64,000 nucleotides of DNA from Magnolia sinica (GCF_029962835.1 NC_080578.1:53623001-53687000), one strand, 5' to 3'. Numbered from the stretch's first letter, positions 11,893-25,218 are shown. Program-made: numbers and translations. The notes: a model not told the origin generated them from the sequence alone.

Positions 11893-11965
11893 AATAGATT
11901 GGCCCTTCAGAGAGGTTTACCTCGTGCATAAATCAGCCTTACCTGCACACCAGGTCGGCCATAGT

Positions 11966-11970
11966 ACCAT
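11966..11970. repeat. Target site duplication of element B, left (ACCAT)
   Basis: ACCAT here and at 25214-25218, immediately outside the TG...CA ends of the LTRs. Five bases is the standard duplication length for this group of integrases. Confidence 0.93.
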
Positions 11971-14900
11971 TGTAATGACCCGGGAATTTTGTGCTAATCT
12001 TTTCTTAAGCAGTTGCTTTTGGGGTAATTAGCGCTATACTCGATTGCTTGTGAAATTTGCATCAATCACTTTAAATTGTATCTGCATGACTCAAAACCTG
12101 TAGAATAGTTAGCGTTATGTTACTCTGAAATCTGGGATCCATTGATAAATCCAGTTGTTCTGGAAAATTTTTGGAAGATCTGGATCGGACCTGGATCGCG
12201 CGTCGAAAGTCCGATAGCGATGATCTTAGGCTGTTGCGGTCACCATGTTGGGCTTGACCATCACCTCGAAAATCAAGTCCATGTGATGTTCTGGGTCGAT
12301 TTGATTAAGTACGGAGTGAAGAATGTGAGAACGGTTGGAAATTTATTAAGCTTTTATGAAATCTGAGTCGTGTCGCTTGCGCGATGATTTTAAGCTATCT
12401 AACGGTTGGATTCTGACCCAATTTCACCCTCTGATTAGGGAAGGTGGCCCAGGCATGTCCTGATGCTTGTGGACCAGATCGAGATTCTGTGACCGTTGAA
12501 TTGAGTATGGTTCGCCACGGCTGATCTGAAGATCCTGTCGGTACGAAAACTCAGCTTGACCTAAATCCATGGTCAGTGAGCTTAAGTCCGACCTTTCGTG
12601 GTAATAGGCCCACCAGAAGTGCTTCATTGGATCGCGAGAGGCAGGTTTTGGTTATACCCTAAGTATACCTTGGCCCTGGGGTTATTTTCATCAATATTAG
12701 GCCTATTTATAGTCCTTAAACCCTAGCTCTATTTTCCATACGAATTTTCTCTAACCCTAGCTAAGAAAGAGAGTGGAAAAGAGAGAGAAAGTGAGAGAGG
12801 AGTTGGTGAATCATCTTAGATTCTTTCCTGTTCTTCTACATCCTTGAACCTTTACTTTGAATCCTTATTATGACGATTCTGAGTTCATATTTGGGTAAGT
12901 TAACCTAACCCTAATCTATATTAGAGCTTAGAATAGTCTTGGTGTTGTTGTATCTCATTTCTATTCCTGTTTTAGGTTATTCTATCGCCGTTGACGAAGA
13001 CAACTCGTCTGAAATCAATTCGGTGTTCTTTTCTGGCTTAAGGTGTGGACTTTAAGTGTGTAAGTTATGGTTTTCAAGGCTTTCAATGCCAGTGAATGAT
13101 TTATTCTTGCTATGGATGAGATTTCACATGTCAAATGTTGTGTTTATGTCGCGTTCCTGATATGCATGTGTTATATTAAGATTTGTGTATTCTATGTGTA
13201 TGTATAAAGTGTCGTATGCGTATAAAATATGAACATGTGATTGCCATGATTATTTGTCATGTATGTATGCTAGATGTATGTGCGACAACTCCTTGGCAAA
13301 AGGAATTGTCCAAATGTGTGTATTTCAACGTACGTCATGTATTATGTTTTATGTATTCTAAGTGTTTGTAGAAATGTCTGAATGATCTAAAATGTGATAT
13401 TTGAACCTAGTATGGGCATTGAGAAGTGATTCTCAACTCTCCCACTAGTGTGTATGATTTCCTTCTTACAAGTTACATTCCTTGTTGTTTAAATTCAAGC
13501 ATTACTTATGCTTACATTTATGTTAAGTTGATATTCTTCAAATGCTTGAGTACCACATGATTGAAGTTGTTGTTCCATTACTGTTCTTCATTTAATACGA
13601 ATATCTGTAGTGTGATGTGCTTGGGACTATGAATAGTCCAGGAAATCGGTAATCTGCCTTAAGGTTGTGGCTGAGATTGCTTTCACCTCAACGGATGTAA
13701 TTAGATGAACCTGAGCCGTATTAGAATTGGCGGCAGTGGTTTGGCCACACGGATTGTTTGCGCACTCTATGTCATTCAACTCAACGTGTGCTCGTGCTAG
13801 TCGAGTTCGTCAAGTAACCTGATTGTCAAATGTATGTTCACCATGTATGGACGCAACTATTTGAATCTAGGGTACCGAACTTACCAATGAAATCCTATTA
13901 ACCATGGTACCTTGATCTGCTAAGACTCATGAGCCGGACATGGTGGTATGGGACACCGTGGTTGAGCAGTCGGCCTACGCTGGGGTGACGAGCCTCCCCG
14001 TAGTGACCAGTGAGCAACTAAACTCGTGAGCCGATTATGGTGGTATGGGACACTATATTCGTGCTGTCGGCCTACATTAATTGGTGACGAGCCCTTTGTA
14101 GTGACCTCGAGTATACCTGGCTACCACATTAAGGTGACGAGCTGAACTGTGGTAATGAAGGTGTGATAGGCGTGCATTGATTGGTGATGAGCCCTTTGTT
14201 ACGACCTGAAACCATATGATTGTATGAGATGTCTAGGACTGATGACCCTAGAATGGATCACTGTTTGGATGGTGATATGAGGAAGGTATCTTAGCTTCCC
14301 AATCCTGCTGTATGAAAAGGACTAATAACAACTTGGTAATCATATTCATGCACCGCATTTGCATGTGCTTTGTAGATGTGGCGCACTTTGAGGTGGTGTC
14401 ATGCGTAACGTAAGATGAAGACGCTGAGGGTGTACGCGTGAGGGCACGCATCATTCTGCATACATCCTTGCATTAACAAGAGTACTTAGGACCTGTTTAA
14501 TTGTTCTGCTTTATCATTACTGCTTGATTGAACTGATAACATGTTAACCAGTGCCTTATTGTTCCACTGAGTTAATCACTCACTCCCACGTTCTGGAGCG
14601 GTGTTAAACACCCACCAGACTGTCTTAGGTTCTGATGTTGCAGATGTTGATGCGACTTCTGGGGCAGAGCGGGAGATGGATGATGATGAGGCTGCTTTCT
14701 CTTATGTGCAGTTTTCAGACAGGTTCTAGCGAGCCTCATTCTGATGCGCGGGATTCTGGGATTATTTTTGGGATTTAAATGATGTAACTTGATACTTGTA
14801 ATTTTGTTAAATAATACTTTCAATACGACCTGGTATGTGAATGTACTTCAGGGATTTACACTTGTACACATATATTTCTATAAGTCTTTCGCTTGCTTTC

Positions 14901-15061
14901 TTCACTTATCCCTGAATTATATCTGTATTTTGACTTAATTTATTCCATGTTTTATGCACTAATGCAGACAACATACATCTATCATTAAATATGTTGCATA
15001 AGTGATGTTTTAGAACTCGGGAGCTGAGTTATGCTCGACCCCCAAATTTCAGGGCATTACA
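11971..15061 (+). repeat. Element B 5' LTR
   Basis: 3091 bp, from TGTAATGACCCGG to GGGCATTACA. The middle part (about 13918-14215) holds imperfect tandem units built on GGTGACGAGCC...GTAGTGACC, shared by every LTR of the family. Confidence 0.95.
12703..12711 (+). promoter_or_regulatory. TATA box of the element B LTR promoter
   Basis: CTATTTATAG about 730 bases into the LTR, in a block conserved in all copies. It is followed by AACCCTAG and TAACCCTAGC motifs and a GAGAGA-rich leader, a plausible U3/R boundary. Confidence 0.5.
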
Positions 15062-15064
15062 AGT

Positions 15065-15076
15065 TGGTATCAGAGC
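15065..15076 (+). other. Primer binding site (tRNA-iMet) of element B
   Basis: TGGTATCAGAGC three bases downstream of the 5' LTR, identical to the sites of A, C and D. Confidence 0.94.
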
Positions 15077-15902
15077 ATGATCTGGATTAAACCGGACCTG
15101 AGTTATGGTCACACACCACATGTTGTCGCCACTTTAGTGTATTTGGGTGCACGTCTATCATAGATTGTGTGTTTGCTCTCCGTAGCTTCTATCGGCGAAA
15201 GTTTCCTGAAAACATTCACCGAGATCGAGTCTGTGCTCTCTCCTGATCACACACAGCGATCCGAAACTTTTCTTAGACCATCTATTAATGAGTATAGATG
15301 GTTTATCATCCTGTTTCAACCCTTGAATTTTCAAGAAATCTTTATTTGAATCAGATTTCTGCCAGAATGGCCCGATAGGCGTCAAGCGTCAAATCATGCA
15401 AGGGGCCGATCGGGGCATTTCCTGTGGGTCCCAGGGGGGAACCACATCTTTTGGATCATGGGGGACCAGGAGGACCTCGCCCAAACGGTAAGGCATCGCC
15501 GGCCAGTCCAGAGACTGGCGATGACATCGCCGGTTCGGCGAGGGCTCGCTGATCAGCGGGCCAGGCGGGCCGGGCCGGCACAGGCCGATGCATTTTAGGC
15601 CTTGTGTGGCCCACCCCTCCACGGTTTGTTGTTTTAAAACCTTCTCATACCCTACTTCCTTCACAAACTCCCCTCCCAAGCTCTCCTTTTCTTGAAACCC
15701 TTCTCCAAACTCTTCCAAATCTTCTCTAAATCTTCTTCTTCTTCCATTTTCGTGCAAACCCCATCACCTCATCTCAAAACCCTCACCCCCATTGCTGTTT
15801 ACCCTTCCTTTCCTTCTCATTTGAGTTCTTACATTCCCTTTTGGGCTCTCAAGTGTGTGGAAGCTTCACCATCTTCCTATATCCCTCTTTCTCTCATTTC
15901 TC

Positions 15903-17151
15903 ATGGCCCTCTTTGAGGTTATTACGGTCATCTTTTCCATTTTCTCCCTTCTTTCTTTGATGGGGAAGAAGAGAGCGCCCGTGGATGAAGCCGAGCCTAG
16001 CTGCCCAACCCGTGCACGAAGGCCCAGAGGTGCCGCCGGGAGCACATCCGCCACTCGTGAAATCCAGACCAAGCGGGACCTCGATCCTCGAGCTCCCATT
16101 GGTAGGACTGTTTTAGTGGAGCTATTGCATGGAGTCTATGAAGGCCGTAGAGTCCTTTTTAAGGCTCATGTTGATCCGCGGCTGTTTGGAGTCCCTTGTT
16201 TGAGGGTGAGTATCGCGCAAATGCTAGTACTGTTCGAGCCTTTTATGCCAATATTCGTGATCCTTCACTAGAGCCTCTGCAGTTCAAGATTTCTTGTGGT
16301 AATGGTCGGGAAGCTACAGTCAATGTCGCTTTGATATCCCGACTCCTGAATGTGCCACTTGGTGAGGTGCAGGCCAGCAAGAAGAATTTGAACAGCATGC
16401 ACGAGAGGGATCGTCGCACCCAATCCTTGTATGGTCGTCTGGTCGAATGGCAGCTGAATAGGAGTCTTCTGGCTACCTACATGATGGACAACTTCCCTTT
16501 GCTTCACCACATATGTACGTTCAATGTATACCCAAGGTGGAGCAAGCGCAGCGAGTGTACGCGCCTGATGGTAGATTTCCTGTACAGGTGGGGCAGGAAG
16601 CAAAGTTGTGTGTGCCGACGTACATCCAGCGCCAGATTATTCTCATCGCTCGTTCGACTAGGAGGACCGAGTCGCTTCCATTTGGCCACCTCATTTGCAA
16701 GCTTGCTCATGAGTTTGGCTTTAGGCTTGGAGCAGAGAAGCCGGTTCCCGTTCGTCATATTAATCTGAGGACTCTTAAGCAGATGGAGATTAGTTCTGGT
16801 CGACATGCCTCTGAGAGTGAGGCTGAGTCTGAGAGCGATGATGAAGAGAGTTATGTTGAAGGTGGTGCTGAGGTTGAGCAAGAAACAGAGCAGGACGAGG
16901 AAGAGGATGAGGTACAGGATACGAGTGATAGCTCTCCTCCTGTGGCGCCAGAGCAGAGCGCAGAGCAGACTACCAGAGATGCCCGTATTGCTCGGCTTGA
17001 AGAAGGGCAAGTTGTTCTGCGCTAGGATATTATGGATCTTTGAGGCCTTGTGAAGCATAAGTTTAAGAAGGTGACTCGAACCCTGAAGTCTATCCTGTGT
17101 TGCTTGGAGGATAAGGGTGCCCCGCCTCCATCTCCTGATTCCAACGAGTAG
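15903..17151 (+). pseudogene. Element B ORF1, frameshifted copy of the accessory protein
   Basis: Same protein as at 3479-4642 (-) and 32842-34005. Relative to C it has a deletion of about 40 bases near 16190 (the GEFLLLERLEGAGW part is gone) and a one-base loss near 16588, so it reads in three segments: 15903-16190, 16196-16590 and 16590-17025. The family TAG is at 17023-17025, and the 42-codon tail runs to a second TAG at 17149-17151, with one extra TGA inside the tail. Confidence 0.82.
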
Positions 17152-17448
17152 TATCGTTGTGGCCATCCTTTGCTTTGTTTGTTGTTTCTTTCTGTGTGTA
17201 GCTGTTGTTGGCTTTGTAGTTGGAGTTGTTGTAGTTGTTTGTAGTTGTTGTGGTTGTTTGAAGTGTTAGATGTTGTAGTTCACATGCTTTCCTAGTCGTG
17301 ATTTATGTATTACTACACTACTTGTATTGCGACGATTTTGTTTAATGGAATGTATGTTGTTTATCTTTGGAGTTGTGCTGTGAATGCTGTATGGATGGAT
17401 TATGTAGACGTAGAATCTAACAGGTTGCATCCTCTGTTGAATGTAGGG

Positions 17449-18680
17449 ATGCCTCCTAAGGGTTCGAAGACTTCGGCCCATCTCTCCTTGGTTGACTCGC
17501 TTGCTGGGGTTCCTCCCTCGAGCGATAGCCAAACGAATCCACAGGCGGGCCCGTCTCATGCCGGTGTTGGGCCGACACCTATGGCTCCTCCAGTCACGCC
17601 TTCGGTTCCTCAGCCGAGTCGTGCACCTTCGTCTGCTCCACCTACTGATAGGTTTGAGCAGATGATGTTGTTGATGCAGCAGCAGCAGATTCAGCAGCAG
17701 CAGGAGTTCCTCTCTTCCATGGCTGGCATCTTTGCTCAGTCAGTGGGGGCAACTCCCTTGCTTCACCTATGCCTCCATCTAGGAGCGCCAGTGTCAGCTA
17801 TACTTTCGAGCGATTCCAGCGCTTGCGACCTCCTACATTTGCGGGTTCTCAAAGACCCGAGTAGGCCGAGTATTGGATCGACCGCATCTCTAAGATGCTG
17901 AGACCGCTGCATTGTTCAGAGGTCGAGCAGGTTGAGCTTACCTCCTTCATATTTGAGAAGGAGGCCAGTCTGTGGTGGGACAGTGTTCTTCGCACTGTCA
18001 AGGAAGGCTTTGTGTGGTCATGGCAGGCGTTTGAGGCATGCTTCCACGAGAAGTATTTCCCAGTTACGTACCGACATGAGAAGGAGAGTGAGTTCCTCCG
18101 CCTCCGCCAGGGAGGGCTGTTGGTGACGGAGTATGAGAACCGGTTTACTGAGCTGAGTCAGTATGTTCCTTTGATCCTGGGCGATCAGCCGATGAGGATG
18201 TAGCATTTTTCCGAGGGATTGAGACCTGAGATCCGATCGAAGATTTGTTGTGCTAGCATTTCTTCTTATGTGAAGCTGGTGAGCATGTCCTTGCGAGCAG
18301 AGCAGGACGGGGACAGGTCATCCCGCATGCGAGCACCGATGGTTCCTAGGCCGCGACCGGACTTCCAGGGTGCACCTTTCCTCGGCAAGAGGCCGCGAGC
18401 AGATTCTCCTCCTAGGCGTTCAGCGCCGCCCGCTCAGCAGATGAGAGCTGATCTTCGATGTTCATATTGTGGGAAGACAGGGCATTTGGACCATTTTTGC
18501 TTCTCTCATATGCGGGCTAGTGGCTTTACTCCACCGCAGAGGATTAGCCGTCCGATGCCTCAGGTTATTTCTCCTCCACCTCTTCGATCAGTGCCAGCTC
18601 ATCCATCCTTCAGACCTGCTGTTCCTAGCTTCAGGCCACCTCATCGGCCCATGGTTCCTCCGCCAAATCGTCAGCAGTAG
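17449..18680 (+). pseudogene. gag: Element B gag (capsid/nucleocapsid), broken
   Basis: Starts MPPKGSKTSAH, has a Pro/Ser-rich N-terminus and a Gln-rich stretch (FEQMMLLMQQQQ), then the retrotransposon gag core across frameshifts: LWWDSV, W..F...F..KYFP, EFLRLRQG...V.EYENRFTELS. A CCHC zinc knuckle (CSYCGKTGHLDHFC) lies at 18459-18500. The frame shifts around 17740-17895 and again near 18180-18225. It packages the element RNA in the family. It is the only gag in the window: A, C and D lack it. Confidence 0.85.
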
Positions 18681-18759
18681 GCTCGAGTTCATGCGCTTTC
18701 AGCTGAAGCGCCTATGTCTGACTTAGTGCCGAGATCCTTCGAGGTGACAACGCACATTG

Positions 18760-21700
18760 AAGGTATTCCCATTTCTATGTTGGTGGATACAGGGTCCACT
18801 ACTTCTCTTATATCTTATGCGACAATTAGACGTTTGGGTTTAAGATCTGTTCCTATGTAAGGAGTAACGCTTACTACCGCTACGGGGATTTCCTGTACTT
18901 TGGGCAAGCGTTGTATGGATTGTTTGGTCGATCTAGGGAGTGGATCGATCTGTGTTGATTTCTTTGTCACGCCGCTTTATCGTTATGATGTTATTATGGG
19001 TATGGATTGGCTCACGAGGATGTGAGCTGAGATTGATTGTGAAGCTAGATCAGTGACGATCCATGGACCTGAGGGCGAGACTGTTACTTTCCCAGTTCAA
19101 GTCAGTTACCCTCTTCGTATTGATTATTATTCTTCTCTATTGGAGAGTTTGGCTGAATCGGCATTAGTTAGTACGCCGGTAGTTCGGGAATTTGAAGATG
19201 TGTTTGAGTCGATTCCTGGATTACCTCCTCAGCGTGAGATTGATTTTGTTATCGACCTCATGCCTGGTGCGGCGCCCATTTCATTACCCACCTATCGTAT
19301 GCCTCCGAGTGAAATGGAGGAGTTGAGGAAGCAAATAGATGGTTTGCTAAATTTGGATTTTATTCGGCCTAGTGTGTCTCCTTGAGGAGCACCTATTCTA
19401 TTTGTGAAGAAGAAGGATGGTTCCTTGCGATTGTGTACTGATTATCGCAGGCTGAATTTGGTAACTGTGAAGAATAAGTACCCTTTGCCCAGGATTGATG
19501 ATCTGTTTGATCAATTGAAGGGGGCACAGTACTTTTCGAAGGTTGATCTGCAGTCAGCGTATCATCAGTTGCGCGTCAAGGATGAGGACCTACAAAAGAC
19601 CGCTTTCAGGACTAGCTTCGGTCATTATGAGTTCCTTGTGATGTCGTTCAGTCTGACGAATGCACCGGCCGTGTTCATGGATCTGATGAACAGGGTGTTT
19701 CGGCCATTCTTGTTCCGATTCGTCATTGTCTTTATCGATGACATCTTGATTTATTCGGTGAGCTGGGAAGAACACGAGGAGCACTTAAGATCGGTTTTGG
19801 ATACTCTTAGGAAGAATCAGCTTTCGCGCAGTTCAAGAAGTCTGATTTCTGGAAAGAGGAAGTCAAGTTCCTGGGACATGTGGTGTCCAAGGAAGGAATA
19901 GCTGTCGATCTTGCCAAGGTAGCTGCAGTGCAGGACTGGAAGCAGCCTGGTTCAGTTACTGAGGTAAGTAGTTTTCTGGGTCTTGCAGGCTATTATCGAT
20001 GCTTCATTCAAGACTTCTCGAAGATTGCCAGACTATTGTCGCATCTGACATGGAAGGATTTGAAGTTTGCTTGGAATGAGCAGGCGGAGTTAGCTTTTCA
20101 GGAGCTGAAGGACAAGTTGACGTCCGCCCCTATGCTAGTATTGCTAGAGCAAGGGGTTAAGTATATTATATATACTGACGCCTCTTGCGTTGGTCTAGGT
20201 TGTGTCCTTATGCAGAAGGACAAGGTGATTGCTTATGCTTCGCGTCAGTTGAGGGAACACGAAGAGAATTACCCTACGCACGACCTGGAATTAGTAGCTG
20301 TCATATTCGCATTAAAGCTTTGGAGACATTACCTCTATGGTGAGGAGTTCGAGCTCTTTTGCGACCACAAGAGCCTTAAGTATATTTTCAAGCAGCGTGA
20401 CTTGAATATGAGGCAGCGCCAATGGATGGAAACATTGAAGGACTTTAAGTTCGATGTTTCTTACCATCCGGGCAAAGTGAACCTTGTGGCAGATGCATTG
20501 AGTCGCAAAAAGGTTATTGAGTTTGCGGCTCCGCTGATGATAGAAGAGTGGGATATGTTGGAGTTCGTGCGAGATTTTGAGGAGAAGCTTACGGTGGTTG
20601 AGCTGTATGAGGTTATCGCACACATTCGTGTACAACCCCTTATCGACGAGAAGATCGTTGCAGCTCAGGCAGATGATAAGCTTTTGGTGAAGATGAGGAA
20701 GCGGGTTGGTACAGATGCGAACTCTGACTGGAGTATTAGTTCTGATGGGGGCCTACGATTTTGTGGCCGGTTATGTATTCCTGACATCCTTGACTTGAGA
20801 TGGGAGGTTCTCGAGTTAGCCCACAGTTCTAAGCTTGCGATGCAGCCAGGTAGCTCGAAGATGTATCAGGATATGAGGAGATCTTATTGGTGGGATAATA
20901 TGAAGGTCCAGATTGCTGAATTTGTTTCTCGTTGTCTCACGTGCCAGCAGGTCAAGGCAAAGCATCGCTGACCTCCTGGGTTGTTGCAGCCCATGCCCAT
21001 AGCTGAATGGAAGTGGGACTTCATCTCTATGGATTTTATTTTTGGGTTGCCGAGGACGAGGAAGGGATATGACTCTATTTGGGTGATCGTCGATCGATTA
21101 ACGAAGACGGCGCATTTCTTACCGATCAGAGTCACTAACTCTGCAGACAAGTTGGCTAGGTTGTATATCAAGGAGATAGTACGTCTGCATGGAGTTCTCC
21201 TGGAGATTGTGTCTGATAGAGACACGCATTTCACATCTATCTTCTGAACTCGTATTCAGGAAGCGATGGGTGTGAAACTGAAGTTCAGCACCGCGTTTCA
21301 TCCGCAAACAGATGGGTAGACGGAGCACGTGAATCAAGTCCTGAAAGATATGTTGCGAGCTTGTGTTTTGGATTTCAAGGACAGTTGGGATGATTATCTT
21401 CAGTATGCAGAGTTCGCGTATAATAATAGTTTCCAGGCGAGTATCGGCATGGCTCCCTATGAGGTGTTGTATAGTCGCCCGTGCAGAGCACCACATTGTT
21501 GGGAAGAAATTGGCGAGCGTAGTTTGCTTGGCCCAGAGTTGGTGCAGGTGACTTCAGAGAAAGTTGACATCATTCGACGTCGACTTCTGATAGCCCAAAG
21601 TAGGTAGAAGAGTTATGCTGATACGAGGCGTTGACCGCTTGAGTTTGAGGTTGGAGACCATATTTTTCTGAAGGTCTCTCCTATGAAGGGAGTTCTGCGG

Positions 21701-22084
21701 TTCGGTAAGAAGGGGAAACTGACGCCGAGATTTATTGGTCCATTTTAAGTTCTGGATCGAGTGGGAGCGGTAGCATACCGCCTTGCTTTGCCCACACCTC
21801 TTGCGGGCGTGCATAACGTATTTCATGTTTCTACGCTGAAGAAGTACGTTCCTGATCCTTCACATATCATCAGTTGGGAGCAAGTGCAGTTGAGTGAGGA
21901 TGCCACTTATGTACTGCGACCGACGCGTATTCTCGACAGGAAGGAGCAGGTATTGCGTAGCAAGGTTATCCCTCTTGTGAAGGTGCTATGGACGCATCAT
22001 GGTGTGAAAGAGGCTACTTGGGAATCGGAAGCTGAGGTCAGAAAGACCTACCCTCTGATCCTTGAGGAATATGAGAAGGTATGA
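18760..22084 (+). pseudogene. pol: Element B pol: protease, RT, RNase H, integrase, chromodomain-like tail
   Basis: Aspartic protease active site DTGST at 18786-18800. RT runs from about 19160 ([16 protein letters not shown]) with FIDD at 19731-19742. RNase H spans about 20120-20480 (YTDAS...GCVLMQ, LVADALS). The integrase zinc region is at about 20800-20970, where the second His of LAMHPG in copy C is Gln here. The integrase core is at 20981-21600 ([24 protein letters not shown]). The chromodomain-like tail occupies about 21926-22084. Stops at 18858, 19022, 19384, 20969, 21245, 21317, 21605, 21634 and 21748 all fit CAA, CAG, CGA or TGG codons changed by a transition; a one-base loss near 19820 shifts the frame within RT. 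Confidence 0.93.
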
Positions 22085-22102
22085 ATTTTGAGGACGAAAT
22101 TT

Positions 22103-22120
22103 TCTTTAAGGGGGGTAGAT
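22103..22120 (+). other. Polypurine tract of element B
   Basis: TCTTTAAGGGGGGTAGAT, ending at the base before the 3' LTR. Confidence 0.88.
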
Positions 22121-25100
22121 TGTAATGACCCAGGAATTTTGTGCTAATCTTTCCTTAAGTAGTTGCTTTTGGGGTAATTAGCGTTAAACTCGATTGCTTG
22201 TGAAATTTGCATCAATCACTTTAAATTGTATCTGCATGACTCAAAACCTGTAGAATAGTTAGCGCTATGTTACTCTGAAATCTGGGATCCATCGCTAAAT
22301 TCAGTTATTCTGGAGAATTTTTGGAAGATCTAGATCGGACCTGGACCGCTCGTTGAAAGTCTGATAACGATGATCTTAGGCTGTTGTGGTCACCATGTTG
22401 GGCTTGACCATCACCTCGAAAATCAAGTCCATGTGATGTTCTGTGTCGATTTGATTAAGTTCGGAGTGAAGAGTGTGAGAACGGTTGGAAATTTATTAAG
22501 CTTATATGAAATCTGAGTCGTGTCGCTTGCGCGACGATTTTAAGCTATTTGACCGTTGGATTCTGACCGAATTTCACCCTCTGATCAAGGAAGGTGTCCC
22601 AGGCATGTCCTTGTGCTTGTGGACCTGATCGAGATTCTGTGACCGTTGAATTGAGTGTGGTCTGCCACAGCTGATCTGAAGATCCTGTCGATACGAAAAC
22701 TCAGCTTGACCTAGATCCATGGTCAGTGAGCTTAAGTCCGACCTTTCGTAGTAATAGGCCCACCAGAAGTGCTTCGTTGGATCGCGAGAGGCAGGTTTTG
22801 GTTATACCCTAAGTATACCTTGGCCCTGGGGTTATTTTCATCAATATTAGGCCTATTTATAGTCCTTAAACCCTAGGTCTCTTTTCCATACAAATTTTCT
22901 CTAACCCTAGCTAAGAAAGAGAGTGGAAAAGAGAGAGAAAGTGAGAGAGGAGTTGGTGAATCATCTTAGATTCTTTCCTGTTCTTCTACATCCTTAAACC
23001 TTCACTTTGAATCATTATTCAAACGATTCTGAGTTCATCTTTGGGTAAGTTAACCTAACCCTAATCTATGTTAGAGCTTAGAATAGTCTTGGTGTTGTTG
23101 TATCTCATTTCTATTCCTGTCTTAGGTTATTCTATCGCCGTTGACGAAGACAACTCGTCTGAAATCAATTCGGTGTTCTTTTCTGGTTTAAGGTGCGAAC
23201 TTTAAGTGTATAGGTTATGGTTTTCAAGGCTTTCAATGCCAGCGAATGATTTATTCTTGCTATGAATAAGATTTCACATGCCAAATGTTGTGTTTATGTC
23301 GCGTTCCTGATATGCATGTGTTATATTAAGTTTTGTGTATTCTATGTGTATGTATAAAGTACCGTATATGTATAAAATATGAACATGTGATTGCCATGAT
23401 TATTTGTCGTGTATGTATGCTAGATGTATGTGCGACAACTCCTTGGCAAAAGGAATTGTCCAAATGTGTGTATTTCAACGTACGTCATGTATGTTGTTTT
23501 ATGTATTCTAAGTGTTTGTAGAAATGTCTGAATGATCTAAAATGTGATATTTGAACCTAGTATGGGCATTGATAAGTGATTCTCAACTCTCCCACTAGTG
23601 TGTATGATTTCCTTCTTATAAGTTACATTCCTTGTTGTTTAAATTCAAGCATTACTTATGCTTACATTTATGTTAAGTTGATATTCTTCAAATGCTTGAG
23701 TACCACATGATTGAAGTTGTTGTTCCATTACTGTTCTTCATTTAATATGAATATCTGTAGTGTGATGTGCTTGGGACTATGAATAGTCCAGGAAATCGGT
23801 AATCTTCCTTAAGGTTGTGGCTGAGATTTCTTTCGCCTCAACGAAAGTAATTAGACGAACCTGAGCCGTATTAGAGTTAGCGGCAGTGGTTTGGCCACGC
23901 GGAGTGTTTGCGCACTCTATGTCGTTCAACTCAACGTGCGCTCGTGCTAGTCGAGTTCGTCAAGTAACCCGATTGTCCGATGTATGTTCACCATGTATGG
24001 ACACAACTGTTTGAATCTATGGTACCGAACTTACCAATGAAATCCTATTAACCATGGTACCTTGATCCGCTAAGACTCATGAGCCGAACATGGTGGTATG
24101 GAACACCATGGTTGAGCTGTTGGCCTACGCTGGGGTGACGAGCCTCCCCGTAGTGACCAGTGAGCAACTAAACTCGTGAGCCAATTATGGTGGTATAGGA
24201 CACTATATTCGTGCTGTCGGCCTACATTGATTGGTGACGAGCCCTTTGTAGTGACCTCGAGCATACTTGGCTACGGCATTGAGGTGACGAGCCGAACTGT
24301 GGTAATGAAGGTGTGATAGGCGTGCATTGATTAGTGACGAGCCCTTTGCTACGACCTAAAACCATATGATCATATGAGATGTCTAGGACTGACGACCCTA
24401 GAATGGATCACTGTTTGGATGATGATATGAGGAAGGTATCTTAGCTTCCCAATCCTGCTGTATGAAAAGGACTAATAACAACTTGGTAATCATATTTATG
24501 CACCGCATTTGCATGTGCTTTGGAGATGTGGTGCACTTTGAGGTGGTGTCATGCGTAACGTAAGATGAAGACGCTGAGGGTGTACGCGTGAGGGCATGCA
24601 TCATTCTGCATACATCCTTACATTAACAAGAGTACTTAGGACCTGTTTAATTGTTCTGCTTTATCATTACTGCTTGATTGAACTGATAACATGTTAACCA
24701 GTGCCTTATTGTTCCACTGAGTTGATCACTCACTCCCACGTTCTGGAGCGGTGTTAAACACCCACCAGACTCTGTCTTACGTTCTGATGTTGCAGATGTT
24801 GATGCGACTTCTGAGGCAGAGTGGGAGATGGATGATGATGAGGCTGCTTTCTCTTATATGCAGTTTTCAGACGGGTTCTAGCGAGCCTCGTTCTGATGCG
24901 TGGGATTCTGGGATTATTTTTAGGATTTAAATGATGTAACTTGATACTTGTAATTTTGTTAAGTAACACTTTCAATACAACCTGGTATGTGAATGTACTT
25001 CAGGGATTTACACTTGTACACATATATTTCTATAAGTCTTCCGCTTGCTTTCTTCACTTATCCCTGAATTATATCTGTGTTTTGGCTTAATCTATTCCAT

Positions 25101-25213
25101 GTTTTATGCACTAATACAGACAACATACATCCATCATTAAATATGTTGCATAAGTGATGTTTTAGAACTCGGGAGCTGAGTTATGCTCGACCCCCGAATT
25201 TCAGGGCGTTACA
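22121..25213 (+). repeat. Element B 3' LTR
   Basis: 3093 bp, TGTAATGACCCAGG to GGGCGTTACA, colinear with 11971-15061. Confidence 0.95.
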
Positions 25214-25218
25214 ACCAT
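25214..25218. repeat. Target site duplication of element B, right (ACCAT)
   Basis: Exact match to 11966-11970. Confidence 0.93.

Larger units (their letters stand above)
11971..25213 (+). mobile_element. Element B: full-length Ty3/gypsy chromovirus-type LTR retrotransposon with extra ORF1
   Basis: 13,243 bp. 5' LTR 11971-15061, primer site 15065-15076, ORF1 15903-17025, gag 17449-18680, pol 18760-22084, polypurine tract 22103-22120, 3' LTR 22121-25213. It is flanked by the perfect 5-bp duplication ACCAT (11966-11970 and 25214-25218). It is the only copy here that retains gag and protease. All proteins carry frameshifts or stops, so it is dead. A hand comparison of the first roughly 290 bases of its two LTRs shows about 19 differences, mostly transitions, so it is not recent; the rest of the LTRs looks closer. 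Lineage (Tekay/Del) is inferred. Confidence 0.95.

Noticed and set aside
13918-14215. Regularly spaced repeats in the LTR considered as a CRISPR-like array
   Set aside because: Units are imperfect, without constant spacers, in a plant LTR; they are internal LTR repeats.
21119-21826. Antisense frames over integrase of element B
   Set aside because: Mirror frames of the sense integrase; no independent motif.
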